In this document: positions 29,893-38,793 of the stretch, piece by piece | Layout of the letters: each line of letters opens with the position of its first letter | How positions within the stretch are numbered: position 1 is the first letter of the stretch | From: Bin5 sp965200685 | GTDB taxonomy: Bacteria; Chloroflexota; Anaerolineae; Caldilineales; Caldilineaceae | DNA: 64,000 nt | Assembly: GCA_965200685.1 (NCBI GenBank) | Contig: OZ241379.1 | Location: 4,216,001-4,280,000, forward strand | Direction of reading: 5' to 3' | Made by a program: the position numbers and the translations under genes | The notes under the pieces: model-generated | Database searches by the model: none | What the model saw: only the letters and a program-made list of their open reading frames with translations | What the model was told of the DNA's origin: nothing

Positions 29893-31351
29893 CGATTGGC
29901 TGCGGGGAATGAATGCAAGAATTACATACCAAATGAATGTACCGACATCATCCGCAACGAACGAACCGTCTATCGATCCAATGCAAGAGAATGTTGAGGC
30001 CGGCGACCGCAACGTAGCCCAGGCATCTTCCCCTGAATCCTGCCCAGCCTGTAGCGGCATGGGATTTGTGTTAAGCGATGTGCCCTTAGGCCATCCAGAT
30101 TTTGGCAAAGCCATCCCCTGCCATTGCAAGTTGAACGAACGGCAGGTGCGCCAGATGAGCCGCTTTCAAAGGATGAGCGATCTGAATGCACTGGCCCGCT
30201 TTACCTTCAAGGCGTTCACGCCGGAACCACCCCACCTGCCACCCTATACACTAGAAAGCCTGCGCCTAGCCTATAAGGTCGCGCTGAAGTTCGCCGAACA
30301 ACCGCGGGGCTGGCTGCTCTTTAGCGGCGGCTACGGCTGCGGCAAAACCCATCTAGCCGCCGCTATCACCAATCAACGCTTGGACCAAGGACAGGCCGCC
30401 ATCTTCGTGGTCGTGCCGGATCTGCTGGATCATTTACGCATGACCTATGGCCCGGACAGTGAAGTCCGCTATGATGAGCTGTTCAATGAAGTACGCACTA
30501 CCAGTCTCTTGGTCCTAGACGATTTGGGGGTGCAAAACGCGACGCCCTGGGTACAGGAAAAGCTGTTCCAGATTCTCAACCACCGCTACAATAGCCGCTT
30601 GCCTACTGTGCTGACAACAAACCAACGCTTGGAAGATTTGGACCAACGCCTATGTAGCCGACTACGGGATATGGATCTCGTCAAGCGTCTTCATATCACC
30701 GCGCCAGATTACCGGCTCGGGAACAATCGCGGCAAAGGCAATCTGAGTACCCTCGATCTCCACGAGCACCAGCGATTTGAGACGTTCGATGTGCGGCGAC
30801 GCAATGCCTCAGCGGAAATACAGTCCACTCTGCGCCAAGTGAAGGAAGCAGCGACCGCCTATGCCCACGACCCATATGGCTGGTTTGTGCTGAGAGGGCC
30901 AAACGGAGTGGGCAAGACGCATCTGGCAGCGGCTATTTCCAATGCCCAGACAAAATTCGATGTGATGTTTGTGGTCGTCCCGGACTTTCTAGACTATCTG
31001 CGGGCCGCATTCAATCCCCAATCGCCGGTGCCCTATGACCGGCGTTTTGATGAATTGAAGAATTCGCGCTTGCTCGTCTTAGATGATCTAGGTACAGAAA
31101 GCGCGACCCCTTGGGCAAAGGAAAAACTCTTCCAATTGCTCAACTACCGCTACAACGCGGTCTTGCCAACGATCATTACCACCAGTGCCACTGATGAGAA
31201 GATCGACCCATGGCTGCGGACTCGCATGGCCGATACGCTCTGTCAGGTTTGGACCATCAAAGCGGTCAGCTACCGGGGCAGTGCCGACCAGGGGGCTGTC
31301 GTCCATACAGCGAGACAACAGGGGAACGCCCGGACCAAGAGTTCTTGGTAG
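29882..31351 (+). CDS. DnaC/DnaI-like helicase loader with two AAA+ domains
   Basis: A 489-residue protein with two complete IstB/DnaC-like ATPase modules. Near residues 54-84 a zinc-finger-like CPACSGMG plus CHC precedes the first Walker A (GGYGCGKTH, about 149) with Walker B LLVLDDLG. The second Walker A (GPNGVGKTH, about 339) has an identical Walker B. Usual DnaC/DnaI proteins have one such domain and about 250-310 residues, so this is a tandem internal duplication. It overlaps the DnaD-like gene, has GGAAGG before the ATG, and most likely loads DnaB. Confidence 0.88.
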   Translation: MKANDWLRGMNARITYQMNVPTSSATNEPSIDPMQENVEAGDRNVAQASSPESCPACSGMGFVLSDVPLGHPDFGKAIPCHCKLNERQVRQMSRFQRMSDLNALARFTFKAFTPEPPHLPPYTLESLRLAYKVALKFAEQPRGWLLFSGGYGCGKTHLAAAITNQRLDQGQAAIFVVVPDLLDHLRMTYGPDSEVRYDELFNEVRTTSLLVLDDLGVQNATPWVQEKLFQILNHRYNSRLPTVLTTNQRLEDLDQRLCSRLRDMDLVKRLHITAPDYRLGNNRGKGNLSTLDLHEHQRFETFDVRRRNASAEIQSTLRQVKEAATAYAHDPYGWFVLRGPNGVGKTHLAAAISNAQTKFDVMFVVVPDFLDYLRAAFNPQSPVPYDRRFDELKNSRLLVLDDLGTESATPWAKEKLFQLLNYRYNAVLPTIITTSATDEKIDPWLRTRMADTLCQVWTIKAVSYRGSADQGAVVHTARQQGNARTKSSW

Positions 31352-31358
31352 TCCGGGC
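31328..31358 (+). other. Stem-loop at the end of the helicase-loader gene
   Basis: GCCCGGAC (31328-31335) pairs with GTCCGGGC (31351-31358), and the bases between form a second self-complementary core around CAAGAGTTCTTG. It straddles the stop codon and lacks a U-run, so terminator function is uncertain. Confidence 0.55.
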
Positions 31359-31409
31359 ACACCCAGTAGACATAGCCTGCTATGGCAGGAACAACCGTGT
31401 GTGGTATAC

Positions 31410-31438
31410 TTCAGAATCATTCTCCGCTACACTATAAC
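31410..31438 (+). promoter_or_regulatory. Predicted promoter of the SH3 lipoprotein gene
   Basis: TTCAGA (31410-31415), a 17-nt spacer and TATAAC (31433-31438). The leader to the ATG at 31473 would be about 28 nt. Confidence 0.45.
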
Positions 31439-31472
31439 AGCCATCGTCTTCATGATACACAGGGGCCCTTTT

Positions 31473-32543
31473 ATGCGCTTGAAACAAACCTTAACCATAG
31501 CTATCTTGCTGTTGACTGCCTGCGGCCCACAAGCCACTGTTGAGCCGGCCCGCTCTACCATCACCCCGGTGCCAACCTTCACATCCACGCCGGAAGTGAT
31601 CGTGACAGCGGTGGACACAGCTGCCGATAGCCAGTCCCCTCCCCAAGCCGACACGCCGACCCCGATGGAGCCGACAGCCACACCCGCGCCTCCAGAACCA
31701 GACCCTCCACCCCTCGAACCTTCAGAACCAGACCCTCCACCCCTCGAACCTTCAGAACCAGACCCTCCACCCCTCGAACCTTTAGAACCAGACCCTCCAC
31801 CCCCCGCGCCTCCAGAACCAGACCCTCCACCCCCCGAACCCCCACCCACGGCACCTGTATCCATTGTGGCAACGCCATCCACTGCCCCGCTGCTGACGGT
31901 CAATCAGTATGTAAATGTACGTCAAGGCCCAAGCACTACTCATCCTATCATTGAAATGACTACGAACGTTCAAGAATTTTCCATCACCGGCAAGAACTCT
32001 GATGGCACGTGGTGGCAGATCGACTACAAAGGCCAACCAGGGTGGGTCTTCGGCCAGTTGGGGACGGCAGCCAATGCAGGGGGCGTGCAGGTAGTTGCCA
32101 ACATCCCCACCCCGCCACCGGCCCCACCGACGCAGCCGGCACCAACACCCGTTCCACCGACCCCGGCACCCGGGTCAAGCTATGAATTCAATATCGCGGT
32201 AGTGCAGAGATGTGACCCGCAACAGGCTGGGAATTGGTTTGAAGGGACAACCTATAAAAATGGGACACCAGCGAATGGCTATCGCGTCGTCTACAGTGGG
32301 ACACCAGATGGTACATGGACAACGCAACCTGTTATCAGCGGCCCACATACCGGTTATGACAATTGGGCTACTGGCTACTATAGCCACATTATTCGTGCGG
32401 CCGGACAGGGTCCGATTGCTGGGAACTGGTTTGTCTGGATCGTTAATGACGAAGATAAGCGCATCTCAGAAATCGCCAATTTCCAGACGACTGGCCCGGG
32501 TGATGGCTGCAATCAGGCTGTCGTGGACTTTGACAGCCGCTAA
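31473..32543 (+). CDS. Proline-rich SH3-domain lipoprotein
   Basis: A 356-residue lipoprotein: the signal MRLKQTLTIAILLLTAC ends in a lipobox. Next comes a Thr/Pro-rich linker with five 10-residue repeats of the type EPDPPPLEPS (30-bp units, about 31695-31844). A bacterial SH3 domain (VNVRQGPSTTHPII, WWQIDYKGQPGWV) follows, then a second proline linker and a C-terminal beta-rich domain with two conserved-looking cysteines (VQRCDP, GDGCNQ). It probably sits on the outer face of the membrane and binds wall polymers. The ATG at 31473 is preferred because it gives the lipoprotein signal; AGGGG precedes it. Confidence 0.82.
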   Translation: MRLKQTLTIAILLLTACGPQATVEPARSTITPVPTFTSTPEVIVTAVDTAADSQSPPQADTPTPMEPTATPAPPEPDPPPLEPSEPDPPPLEPSEPDPPPLEPLEPDPPPPAPPEPDPPPPEPPPTAPVSIVATPSTAPLLTVNQYVNVRQGPSTTHPIIEMTTNVQEFSITGKNSDGTWWQIDYKGQPGWVFGQLGTAANAGGVQVVANIPTPPPAPPTQPAPTPVPPTPAPGSSYEFNIAVVQRCDPQQAGNWFEGTTYKNGTPANGYRVVYSGTPDGTWTTQPVISGPHTGYDNWATGYYSHIIRAAGQGPIAGNWFVWIVNDEDKRISEIANFQTTGPGDGCNQAVVDFDSR

Positions 32544-32604
32544 CAGTAAAGAGTCTTTATGCTGCTCTAGGGCAGCCGATTAGAGAGAAATAAGGAGGCA
32601 CAAA

Positions 32605-33402
32605 ATGGCTCAAGCCAGCGCAACCCCCATAGATTCCTCGCCAGTATCGGATTCTACGGTGCAGAACGATCCCATCCTTACACTCGCACCAGAAGATATC
32701 CCCAATGTCGAGGATGTTGAGCATCTCATCACCGAGGACGATACGCCCGTGGATAATATGTTTTCCGAGAAACAGCGACGCCTGCTCACGAGATCCTTGT
32801 ATGCCTCGTGGAAAGGGCCCGGGCCGAACCGCCCTTTCCTAGCCGCATCCGATGTCGGCATCTTCCGTTCCGTCAACGAACCCCCGGTCGTGCCAGACGT
32901 CTTCCTCAGCCTAGACGTCATACCTCCAGAGGATTGGTGGATCAAGAAAGGCCGCAGCTACTTCATCTGGGAGTATCACAAGCCGCCTGATGTAGTGATT
33001 GAGGTCGTGTCCAACGCCAAAGGCGGGGAAACTGATACGAAAGTGGAGCGTTATGCACAGTTTGGCGTCCCCTATTATGTGATCTTTGATCCTATAGAGC
33101 AGGTGCAAGAAGGCAGGTTACGAATCTACGAACTCACATCCATACGCACCTATAGGGAACTCTCAGTAGACTTTCTGCCCAGCATAGGTCTAGGTCTACA
33201 GCTATGGCGCGGCATCTTTGAAAAACGAGAGGCTACTTGGTTACGCTGGCAGGACGCATCTGGCACGCTGCTTGTGACCGGAGAAGAACGATCAGAGCAG
33301 GAAACAAAACGCGCAGATCAGGCTGAAAAACGAGCAGAACGGCTGGCTGCCCTGCTGCGCGCACACGGCATTTCAGCAGAGATCGACGACGATTCCCCTT
33401 AG
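32605..33402 (+). CDS. Uma2 family (DUF820) putative endonuclease
   Basis: A 265-residue protein with the Uma2/DUF820 fold: VPDVFLSLDV, then PPDVVIEVVSNAKGGE(T/I)DTKVERYAQFGVPYYVIFDP, which contains the acidic and lysine positions of a PD-(D/E)XK-like core. A short heptad-like tail (RADQAEKRAERLAALLRAHGIS) ends the protein. AGGAGG lies before the ATG. It is the first of two tandem paralogues whose first 110 bases are almost identical. Uma2 genes are often in many copies; their biological role is unknown. Confidence 0.88.
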   Translation: MAQASATPIDSSPVSDSTVQNDPILTLAPEDIPNVEDVEHLITEDDTPVDNMFSEKQRRLLTRSLYASWKGPGPNRPFLAASDVGIFRSVNEPPVVPDVFLSLDVIPPEDWWIKKGRSYFIWEYHKPPDVVIEVVSNAKGGETDTKVERYAQFGVPYYVIFDPIEQVQEGRLRIYELTSIRTYRELSVDFLPSIGLGLQLWRGIFEKREATWLRWQDASGTLLVTGEERSEQETKRADQAEKRAERLAALLRAHGISAEIDDDSP

Positions 33403-33454
33403 CCAGACGAGATTCTTGCAGTCTTTATACTTTGTACAGAACAGGAGGCACAAA

Positions 33455-34444
33455 ATGGCCCAAGCCAGCGCAACCCCCATAGATTCCTCGCCAGTATCGG
33501 ATTCTACGGTGCAGAACGATCCCATCCTTACACTCGCACCCGAAGATATCCCCGATGTTGAGCATCTCATCACAGAGGACGATACGCCCGTGGACATGTT
33601 CGCAGAGAAACAGCAACGCCTGCTCACGACAGCCTTGTATGAATCCTGGCACGGTCCTGGTGATAGCCGTCCTTTCCTGGCTGCATCCAACGTCGGCATC
33701 TTCTACTCCATCCACCAACCCCCTCTCGTACCAGACGTGTTCCTAAGCCTAGATGTGAAGCTGCCCGAAGATTTGTGGGCCAAGCAGGGGCGCAGCTACT
33801 TCACCTGGACATATGGTAAGCCTCCTGATGTAGTGATTGAGGTGGTGTGCAACACGCTAGAAGGTGAAATTGACACGAAAATGGAGCGTTATGCTTGGTT
33901 TGGCGTCCCCTATTATGTGATCTTTGACCCTATAGAGCAGGTGCAAAAGGGTGTGCTACGCGCCTACGAACTCATGCCCACACGCACCTATAGAGAACGT
34001 TCACCTCACATTCTGCCGGGCACGGGTCTAGGTCTACGGCTATGGCAGGGCGTCTTTGAAAGACGGGAAGCACCTTGGTTGCGCTGGCAGGACGCATCCG
34101 GCGCGCTGATTTTGGTCTGGGAAGAACGAGCAGATCAGGCTGAAGAACAAGCAGACCAGGCAAGAGAACGAGCAGATCAGGCTGAAGAACAAGCAGATCA
34201 GGCTGAAGAACAAGCAGATCAGGCTGAAGAACGAGCAGATCAGGCTGAAGAACAAGCAGACCAGGCAAGAGAACGAGCAGATCAGGCTGAAGAACAAGCA
34301 GATCAGGCAAGAGAACGAGCAGATCAGGCTGAAGAACAAGCAGATCAGGCAAGAGAACGAGCACAACAGGCTGAAGCAAAACGGCTGGCTGCCCTGCTGC
34401 GCGCCCATGGCATCTCTCCAGAAAGCGACGACGATGCCCCCTAG
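33455..34444 (+). CDS. Uma2 family (DUF820) protein with long coiled-coil tail
   Basis: A 329-residue paralogue of the preceding gene. The Uma2 core is present (VPDVFLSLDV, PPDVVIEVVCNTLEGEIDTKMERYAWFGVPYYVIFDP). It is followed by twelve heptads of the type ADQAEEQ/ADQARER, predicted to form an extended coiled coil, and the same LAALLRAHGIS end as its sister. The start at 33455 has AGGAGG eight nt upstream. The sister protein has only one or two heptads, so the tail grew by repeat expansion. Confidence 0.88.
   Translation: MAQASATPIDSSPVSDSTVQNDPILTLAPEDIPDVEHLITEDDTPVDMFAEKQQRLLTTALYESWHGPGDSRPFLAASNVGIFYSIHQPPLVPDVFLSLDVKLPEDLWAKQGRSYFTWTYGKPPDVVIEVVCNTLEGEIDTKMERYAWFGVPYYVIFDPIEQVQKGVLRAYELMPTRTYRERSPHILPGTGLGLRLWQGVFERREAPWLRWQDASGALILVWEERADQAEEQADQARERADQAEEQADQAEEQADQAEERADQAEEQADQARERADQAEEQADQARERADQAEEQADQARERAQQAEAKRLAALLRAHGISPESDDDAP
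34130..34381 (+). repeat. Twelve 21-bp heptad-coding repeats
   Basis: Units of GCAGATCAGGC(T/A)... encode ADQAEEQ or ADQARER; the last unit is degenerate. Copy number should change easily by slippage without breaking the frame. Confidence 0.93.
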
Positions 34445-34468
34445 CCAGCCAAGTCTTGACAGAACCCT

Positions 34469-35749
34469 GTGAAACAAGCACTACGCGAGACTCTGGTCCT
34501 CTGGGCCGGCCTACTGTTGTGCGGCGGGCCGGTCTTCTTTGTATTGACCCTCAGCCCAATTCGCCAGTGGATGTGGTCTCAGACAGGCGAGACAGAGTTG
34601 CTACCTCAAGTAAAAGGGCTGACAGATGTGGCGGGCGACCTACTGCGGCCCCGGCCACATCTAGCCGCGGCCCAGGTGCAAGCATACGCTGCCGTAAATC
34701 CCTTTGGCGTGAATGTTTTTCTGGAGCAGGAAGTTGACCCGGCCAAGCGGGAGCAAGCCGTGCGTATGGCCATGGAAGCTGGCTTCCACTGGCTACGTCA
34801 GGAGTTCCCCTGGGAAGACATCGAAATCCATGGAAAAGGGGACTTCCAAGACCGGCGCAACCAACCGGTCCGCTCCGCCTGGGAAAAATACGACCATATC
34901 GTCGGGCTGGTGGAAAAATACGGCATGCAGCTCATTGTGCGCCTCAGCAATCCACCGGCCTGGAGCCGAGCTGGTGGCGATGACGTTGGTTCCTACGCGC
35001 CCCCGGATGACTACCGCGACTACGCTGAATTTGTACGGACAGTTGTGGCACGCTACCGGGGACGCATCCGCTTTTATCAGATTTGGAACGAGCCGAACAT
35101 TTATCCAGAATGGGGCACGTACGCCATCAACCCGGAGGCATATACAGACCTGCTCCAAGCCGGGGCTACTGCCATCCGCGAGGCCGACCCCGACGCGGTT
35201 GTGGTTGCCAGTGCCCTAGCCGCCACAATCGAACTGGATGGCACGACGATTCCGGGGCGCAATTTTTCCGACCTTCTCTTTTTACAGCGAATGTACGACG
35301 CCGGCGCAGGGCCATACTTCGATGTAATGGCCACCCAAGGCTATGGGCTTTGGTCCGGGCCGACAGACCACCGTATGCACCCACGTGTCATGAACTTTGG
35401 CCGACCTCAATTCATACGCGATCTGATGGTCGCCAATGGTGATGGACATAAACCAATTTGGATCAGCGAGATGAACTGGAACGCGGCCCCGGCGCATGTG
35501 GACCCCCGCTACGGTCGGGTCAGCCTAGAGGAGCAGGCAGCCAATGTGCCCCTAGCCTACGCGCGCATCCACGCAGAATGGCCCTGGCTAGGCGTAGCAA
35601 ATGTCTGGTATTTGAAACGAGCTACGGACATCTGGGAGAAAAACCAACAGCCGGAGGCCTACTTCCGCCTGCTCGCTCCAGACTTCACGCCGCAACCTAT
35701 CTATGGATCGATCCAGGCCTATATTTCGTCTGTTCGTAATCAAGAATGA
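34469..35749 (+). CDS. Membrane-anchored glycoside hydrolase-like protein (clan GH-A)
   Basis: A 426-residue protein with an N-terminal signal anchor (VLWAGLLLCGGPVFFVLTL). The rest is a TIM-barrel hydrolase: RFYQIWNEPNIYPEWG carries the probable acid/base glutamate and PIWISEMNWNAAP the probable nucleophile, as in GH39/GH5-type enzymes. The GTG at 34469 is the only plausible start, with a weak ribosome-binding site. Its stop overlaps the next gene's ATG (ATGA), so hydrolase and membrane glycosyltransferase are probably coupled and act on the same surface glycan. Exact substrate unknown. Confidence 0.78.
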   Translation: MKQALRETLVLWAGLLLCGGPVFFVLTLSPIRQWMWSQTGETELLPQVKGLTDVAGDLLRPRPHLAAAQVQAYAAVNPFGVNVFLEQEVDPAKREQAVRMAMEAGFHWLRQEFPWEDIEIHGKGDFQDRRNQPVRSAWEKYDHIVGLVEKYGMQLIVRLSNPPAWSRAGGDDVGSYAPPDDYRDYAEFVRTVVARYRGRIRFYQIWNEPNIYPEWGTYAINPEAYTDLLQAGATAIREADPDAVVVASALAATIELDGTTIPGRNFSDLLFLQRMYDAGAGPYFDVMATQGYGLWSGPTDHRMHPRVMNFGRPQFIRDLMVANGDGHKPIWISEMNWNAAPAHVDPRYGRVSLEEQAANVPLAYARIHAEWPWLGVANVWYLKRATDIWEKNQQPEAYFRLLAPDFTPQPIYGSIQAYISSVRNQE

Positions 35750-38196
35750 AGAATGCAGCAAAGCGGCCATTGCATGCTACTATCTTCATTGCCATTCTAC
35801 TTCTCGCTCTCTTCCTGCGCTTTTACTGCCTCACCTGTTCCTCCCTCTGGCATGATGAGGGCAACTCTTGGGCACTGGCCCAACGCAGTTTCGCACAGAT
35901 CGCTCAGGACGCGGCCGCGGACATTCATCCGCCTGGCTACTATTGGTTGCTGAAGCTGTGGACCGCTCTGTTCGGCATCTCTGCTTGGGGGGTCCGCAGC
36001 TTCTCCGGGTTGGCCGGCATGCTAACAGTGGTGCTTGTGTACCGCATAGGGCTGGCAGAAAGATCCATGTATCGCCCCACTTGCGGCGATACATGCAGGG
36101 AGCGAGCAGGGAGCTGCCGATTGCTGTTCGCTCTTCTCGCAGCATTCCTCGCCGCGCTCAATCCGTTCCAGATCTTCTACAGCCAAGAGGCACGGATGTA
36201 CGCGCTGCTGATGCTGGAAAGTGCCGTACTTTTTTGGGCGTTGCCAGCCCCAATAACCAGTAACACTGCAGAGACTGGCCACAGACCACGAGCCACAGAC
36301 CACTGGAAAGCATTCTTATATTGGGCGGCAGCAGTGGCCGGCCTGTGGACACATTATATTTTCCCAGTGGTGTTGGTAGCTGCGGGGGGGACATCTGTCT
36401 GCTGGTGGTGGCAGGTACGTACCGACACACGTCAATGGATGATTGACGACGGACAACCAGAACGTATGCAGAGGCACCCGGTCCCCGGCCTACCCTATCT
36501 TCTCTTTTTCCTCATACTCAATGCCTTGGCATTTCTCTTTTATCTGCCCTGGCTGCCGACAGCCATCGAACGTTTGCTGAGTTGGCCTGGCCAGAACGGC
36601 TTTGTCAGGCCGACGGAGGGGCTGCATCTGCTGCTACAAACACTGGCTGTCGGCCCCATCCGCAGCGGACCGCAACTGGCATGGGGCTGGCTGGTCCTCG
36701 CCGGGGCATTGCCACTGTTGGGCGGTTGGCGGCTGCGCCGGTCTACTACGGGCCCAGCACTACTCCTGTGGTTGCTGCTCCCCCTAGGCATGATGTTCGT
36801 CTTCGGCCTCTTCAACGAATCGTTCCTGAAATTTCTACTGATCGCATCACCGGCCTGGTGTCTGTTGAGCGCAGCTGCAGTATCCAAACCCCTGATGCAG
36901 AGACGAACAGCATTTTTCGGCACTACCCCATACGCCAGCGGGATCTCGCGGCATGGATTACGTGCAGCCCTGGCGATTCTGGTCGCGGCCCTCGCTCTGG
37001 TCACTCTGCCCACGTATTATGCCGATCCGGCCGCTAGAGACAACTACGCGGGCATGGCCCATACTGTCGCCGCCCTGGGGGATGCGGACACAGATCTAGT
37101 GCTCCTGAATGCGCCAGGGCAGGCAGATGTATGGCGTCTCTATGATGTGGGGCTGGATACGCTGCCGCTCCCGACGCAGCGGCCGGCGAATCGGGCTGTG
37201 ATTGAAGCAACTTTAGCCCAGGCCACAGCGGAACGACGGCAGATTTTCGCACTTCTTTGGGCGACGGACCAGTCGGATCCAAACGGATTTGTGGAGAGCT
37301 GGTTGGGCCGCCATGCGTTCAAGGGATTGGAAAGCTGGCAGGGCAATGTACGCTTCGCCCTCTACAATCTGCCTCATGGGTTATCCTGCACTACGCTGGC
37401 CCGACCGCCCCGCTTCGGAGACATCGCCACCCTAACTGAAATCTGCCTAAGCGATGAGCCTCTCTCGGCCGGCGCAACTCTTCTGGTTGGATTGCGCTGG
37501 AAGTCGTTGACGAGACCTGAACGACGTTTCAAGGTGACCGTACAATTACTGGATCCTCGTGATCAGATAATCGCACAACAGGATGGAGAACCGGGCGGCG
37601 GTCGCCAGCCAACGACCGACTGGCAGCCACATGAAATTGTCTCAGATAATCACGGCCTCTTGCTGCCGCCAGGCACTCCCCCCGGCGAGTACCGCCTGAT
37701 CGTGGCCTTGTATGATGCCGAAAACGGCGCGCGCCTATCGACTCCCAGCGGCGATGCCTTGCAACTCTCTCAGCTCACCTTAGTCCGCCCTACCCGTCCA
37801 CTACCCATAACCATCATTCCCATGCAACATCGAGCGAATCGACAGATGGGTCCGCTAACACTTGTCGGCTATGATTTCTATCGACAGGGGTTTACCCACG
37901 CGCCGGCCACCACGGTTACGCCAGGGGATGTGGTCCATATCGTTCTGTACTGGCAAGCACCGGCTCCGCTGCCCAATGACTGGCCCACCGACCTGACACT
38001 ACGCCTACGCCTAGGCGAGCAGGTTGTCAATGCCCCCCTAGCTGGTGGCAAGTACCCAACGGGCCAATGGCATGCCGCTGAGTTCGTGCGCGGGTCGTTC
38101 GACATTCGCTTTGATGGCGCAACCCCAGTCCTTACGCTGGAAGTCCGAGATTCACAGATGCGGTTGGGAAAGATCCCCTATGAAAAGGTACGGTGA
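35746..38196 (+). CDS. GT39-type membrane glycosyltransferase
   Basis: An 816-residue protein. The N-terminal ~430 residues form many transmembrane helices with the PMT_2/ArnT-like pattern: an early acidic pair in SSLWHDEGNSW and DIHPPGYYWLLKLW, then the SQEARMYALLMLE motif. These enzymes use polyprenyl-phosphate sugars and transfer outside the membrane. The C-terminal ~380 residues are soluble, with two beta-sandwich-like segments probably facing outside. It starts within the stop of the hydrolase gene. Confidence 0.85.
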   Translation: MKNAAKRPLHATIFIAILLLALFLRFYCLTCSSLWHDEGNSWALAQRSFAQIAQDAAADIHPPGYYWLLKLWTALFGISAWGVRSFSGLAGMLTVVLVYRIGLAERSMYRPTCGDTCRERAGSCRLLFALLAAFLAALNPFQIFYSQEARMYALLMLESAVLFWALPAPITSNTAETGHRPRATDHWKAFLYWAAAVAGLWTHYIFPVVLVAAGGTSVCWWWQVRTDTRQWMIDDGQPERMQRHPVPGLPYLLFFLILNALAFLFYLPWLPTAIERLLSWPGQNGFVRPTEGLHLLLQTLAVGPIRSGPQLAWGWLVLAGALPLLGGWRLRRSTTGPALLLWLLLPLGMMFVFGLFNESFLKFLLIASPAWCLLSAAAVSKPLMQRRTAFFGTTPYASGISRHGLRAALAILVAALALVTLPTYYADPAARDNYAGMAHTVAALGDADTDLVLLNAPGQADVWRLYDVGLDTLPLPTQRPANRAVIEATLAQATAERRQIFALLWATDQSDPNGFVESWLGRHAFKGLESWQGNVRFALYNLPHGLSCTTLARPPRFGDIATLTEICLSDEPLSAGATLLVGLRWKSLTRPERRFKVTVQLLDPRDQIIAQQDGEPGGGRQPTTDWQPHEIVSDNHGLLLPPGTPPGEYRLIVALYDAENGARLSTPSGDALQLSQLTLVRPTRPLPITIIPMQHRANRQMGPLTLVGYDFYRQGFTHAPATTVTPGDVVHIVLYWQAPAPLPNDWPTDLTLRLRLGEQVVNAPLAGGKYPTGQWHAAEFVRGSFDIRFDGATPVLTLEVRDSQMRLGKIPYEKVR

Positions 38197-38252
38197 AAGC
38201 CATAACCGCTACCTGCCAGATGAGAACTAAGCGAATGAACCCCCAAAATGCT

Positions 38253-38281
38253 TTGACAAGAGACAATATACATAGTACTAT
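38253..38281 (+). promoter_or_regulatory. Predicted promoter and operator of the HxlR gene
   Basis: TTGACA (38253-38258), a 17-nt spacer and TACTAT (38276-38281). A perfect 10-bp palindrome ATAGTACTAT (38272-38281) overlaps the -10 box and a second partial dyad (CACT-GATCAT-AGTG) follows directly, which suits autoregulation by a dimeric winged-helix protein. Confidence 0.55.
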
Positions 38282-38336
38282 CACTGATCATAGTGGAGAG
38301 TGCAGATGTGTGTGCCAATAGCAGGCCCTCTAGCAA

Positions 38337-38765
38337 GTGAAGAACGCTCACGGATCTGCGATGATGGGAAAGGATGTTTGGGCAATGCACCCGACGACAC
38401 GTTCAGTTGTCCTGCCGAATGAGTTGCCCTGCCCGGTGGAAGCGGCGGCGCGCATTATTGGCCGGAAATGGACATTGCAGATCGTACATCGGCTGCTCAC
38501 TGCTCGCAGCAAACGTTTCTGCGAACTGCAGGAGGAACTAGGCGGTGTCAACCCTAGCACGCTCAGCAGCCGGCTGAAAATGCTGGAGGACGAGGGCCTG
38601 ATCACCCGCGAGCAGGTCAGTTCGATTCCGCCCCATGTTGCGTATAGTTTGACGAGCAAAGGCCGCGAACTGGCCCCGGTGGTCGCTGAAATCGCTGTCT
38701 GGAGCCAAAACTGGCTCTGCAATGAAGACAAGCATCTCATCAACCCGCAGGCAATGCCCGCGTAG
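38337..38765 (+). CDS. HxlR family transcriptional regulator
   Basis: A 142-residue winged-helix protein: LPCPVEAAARIIGRKWTLQIVHRLL, FCELQEELGGVNPSTLSSRLKMLEDEGLITRE and the LTSKGRELAPVVAEIAVWSQ end are characteristic of HxlR. One cysteine lies in the N-terminal PCPVE, a position used for redox sensing in some relatives. The start is uncertain: GTG 38337, or ATGs at 38361, 38364 or 38385. It precedes the MBL hydrolase by 28 bp and the cytochrome c maturation genes further on. Confidence 0.88.
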   Translation: MKNAHGSAMMGKDVWAMHPTTRSVVLPNELPCPVEAAARIIGRKWTLQIVHRLLTARSKRFCELQEELGGVNPSTLSSRLKMLEDEGLITREQVSSIPPHVAYSLTSKGRELAPVVAEIAVWSQNWLCNEDKHLINPQAMPA

Positions 38766-38793
38766 ACATGCATCAATACGGAGTTCAACGGAC

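Noticed and set aside
31185..31472. N-terminal extension of the SH3 lipoprotein
   Set aside because: It overlaps the end of the helicase-loader gene and would hide the clear lipoprotein signal at 31473.
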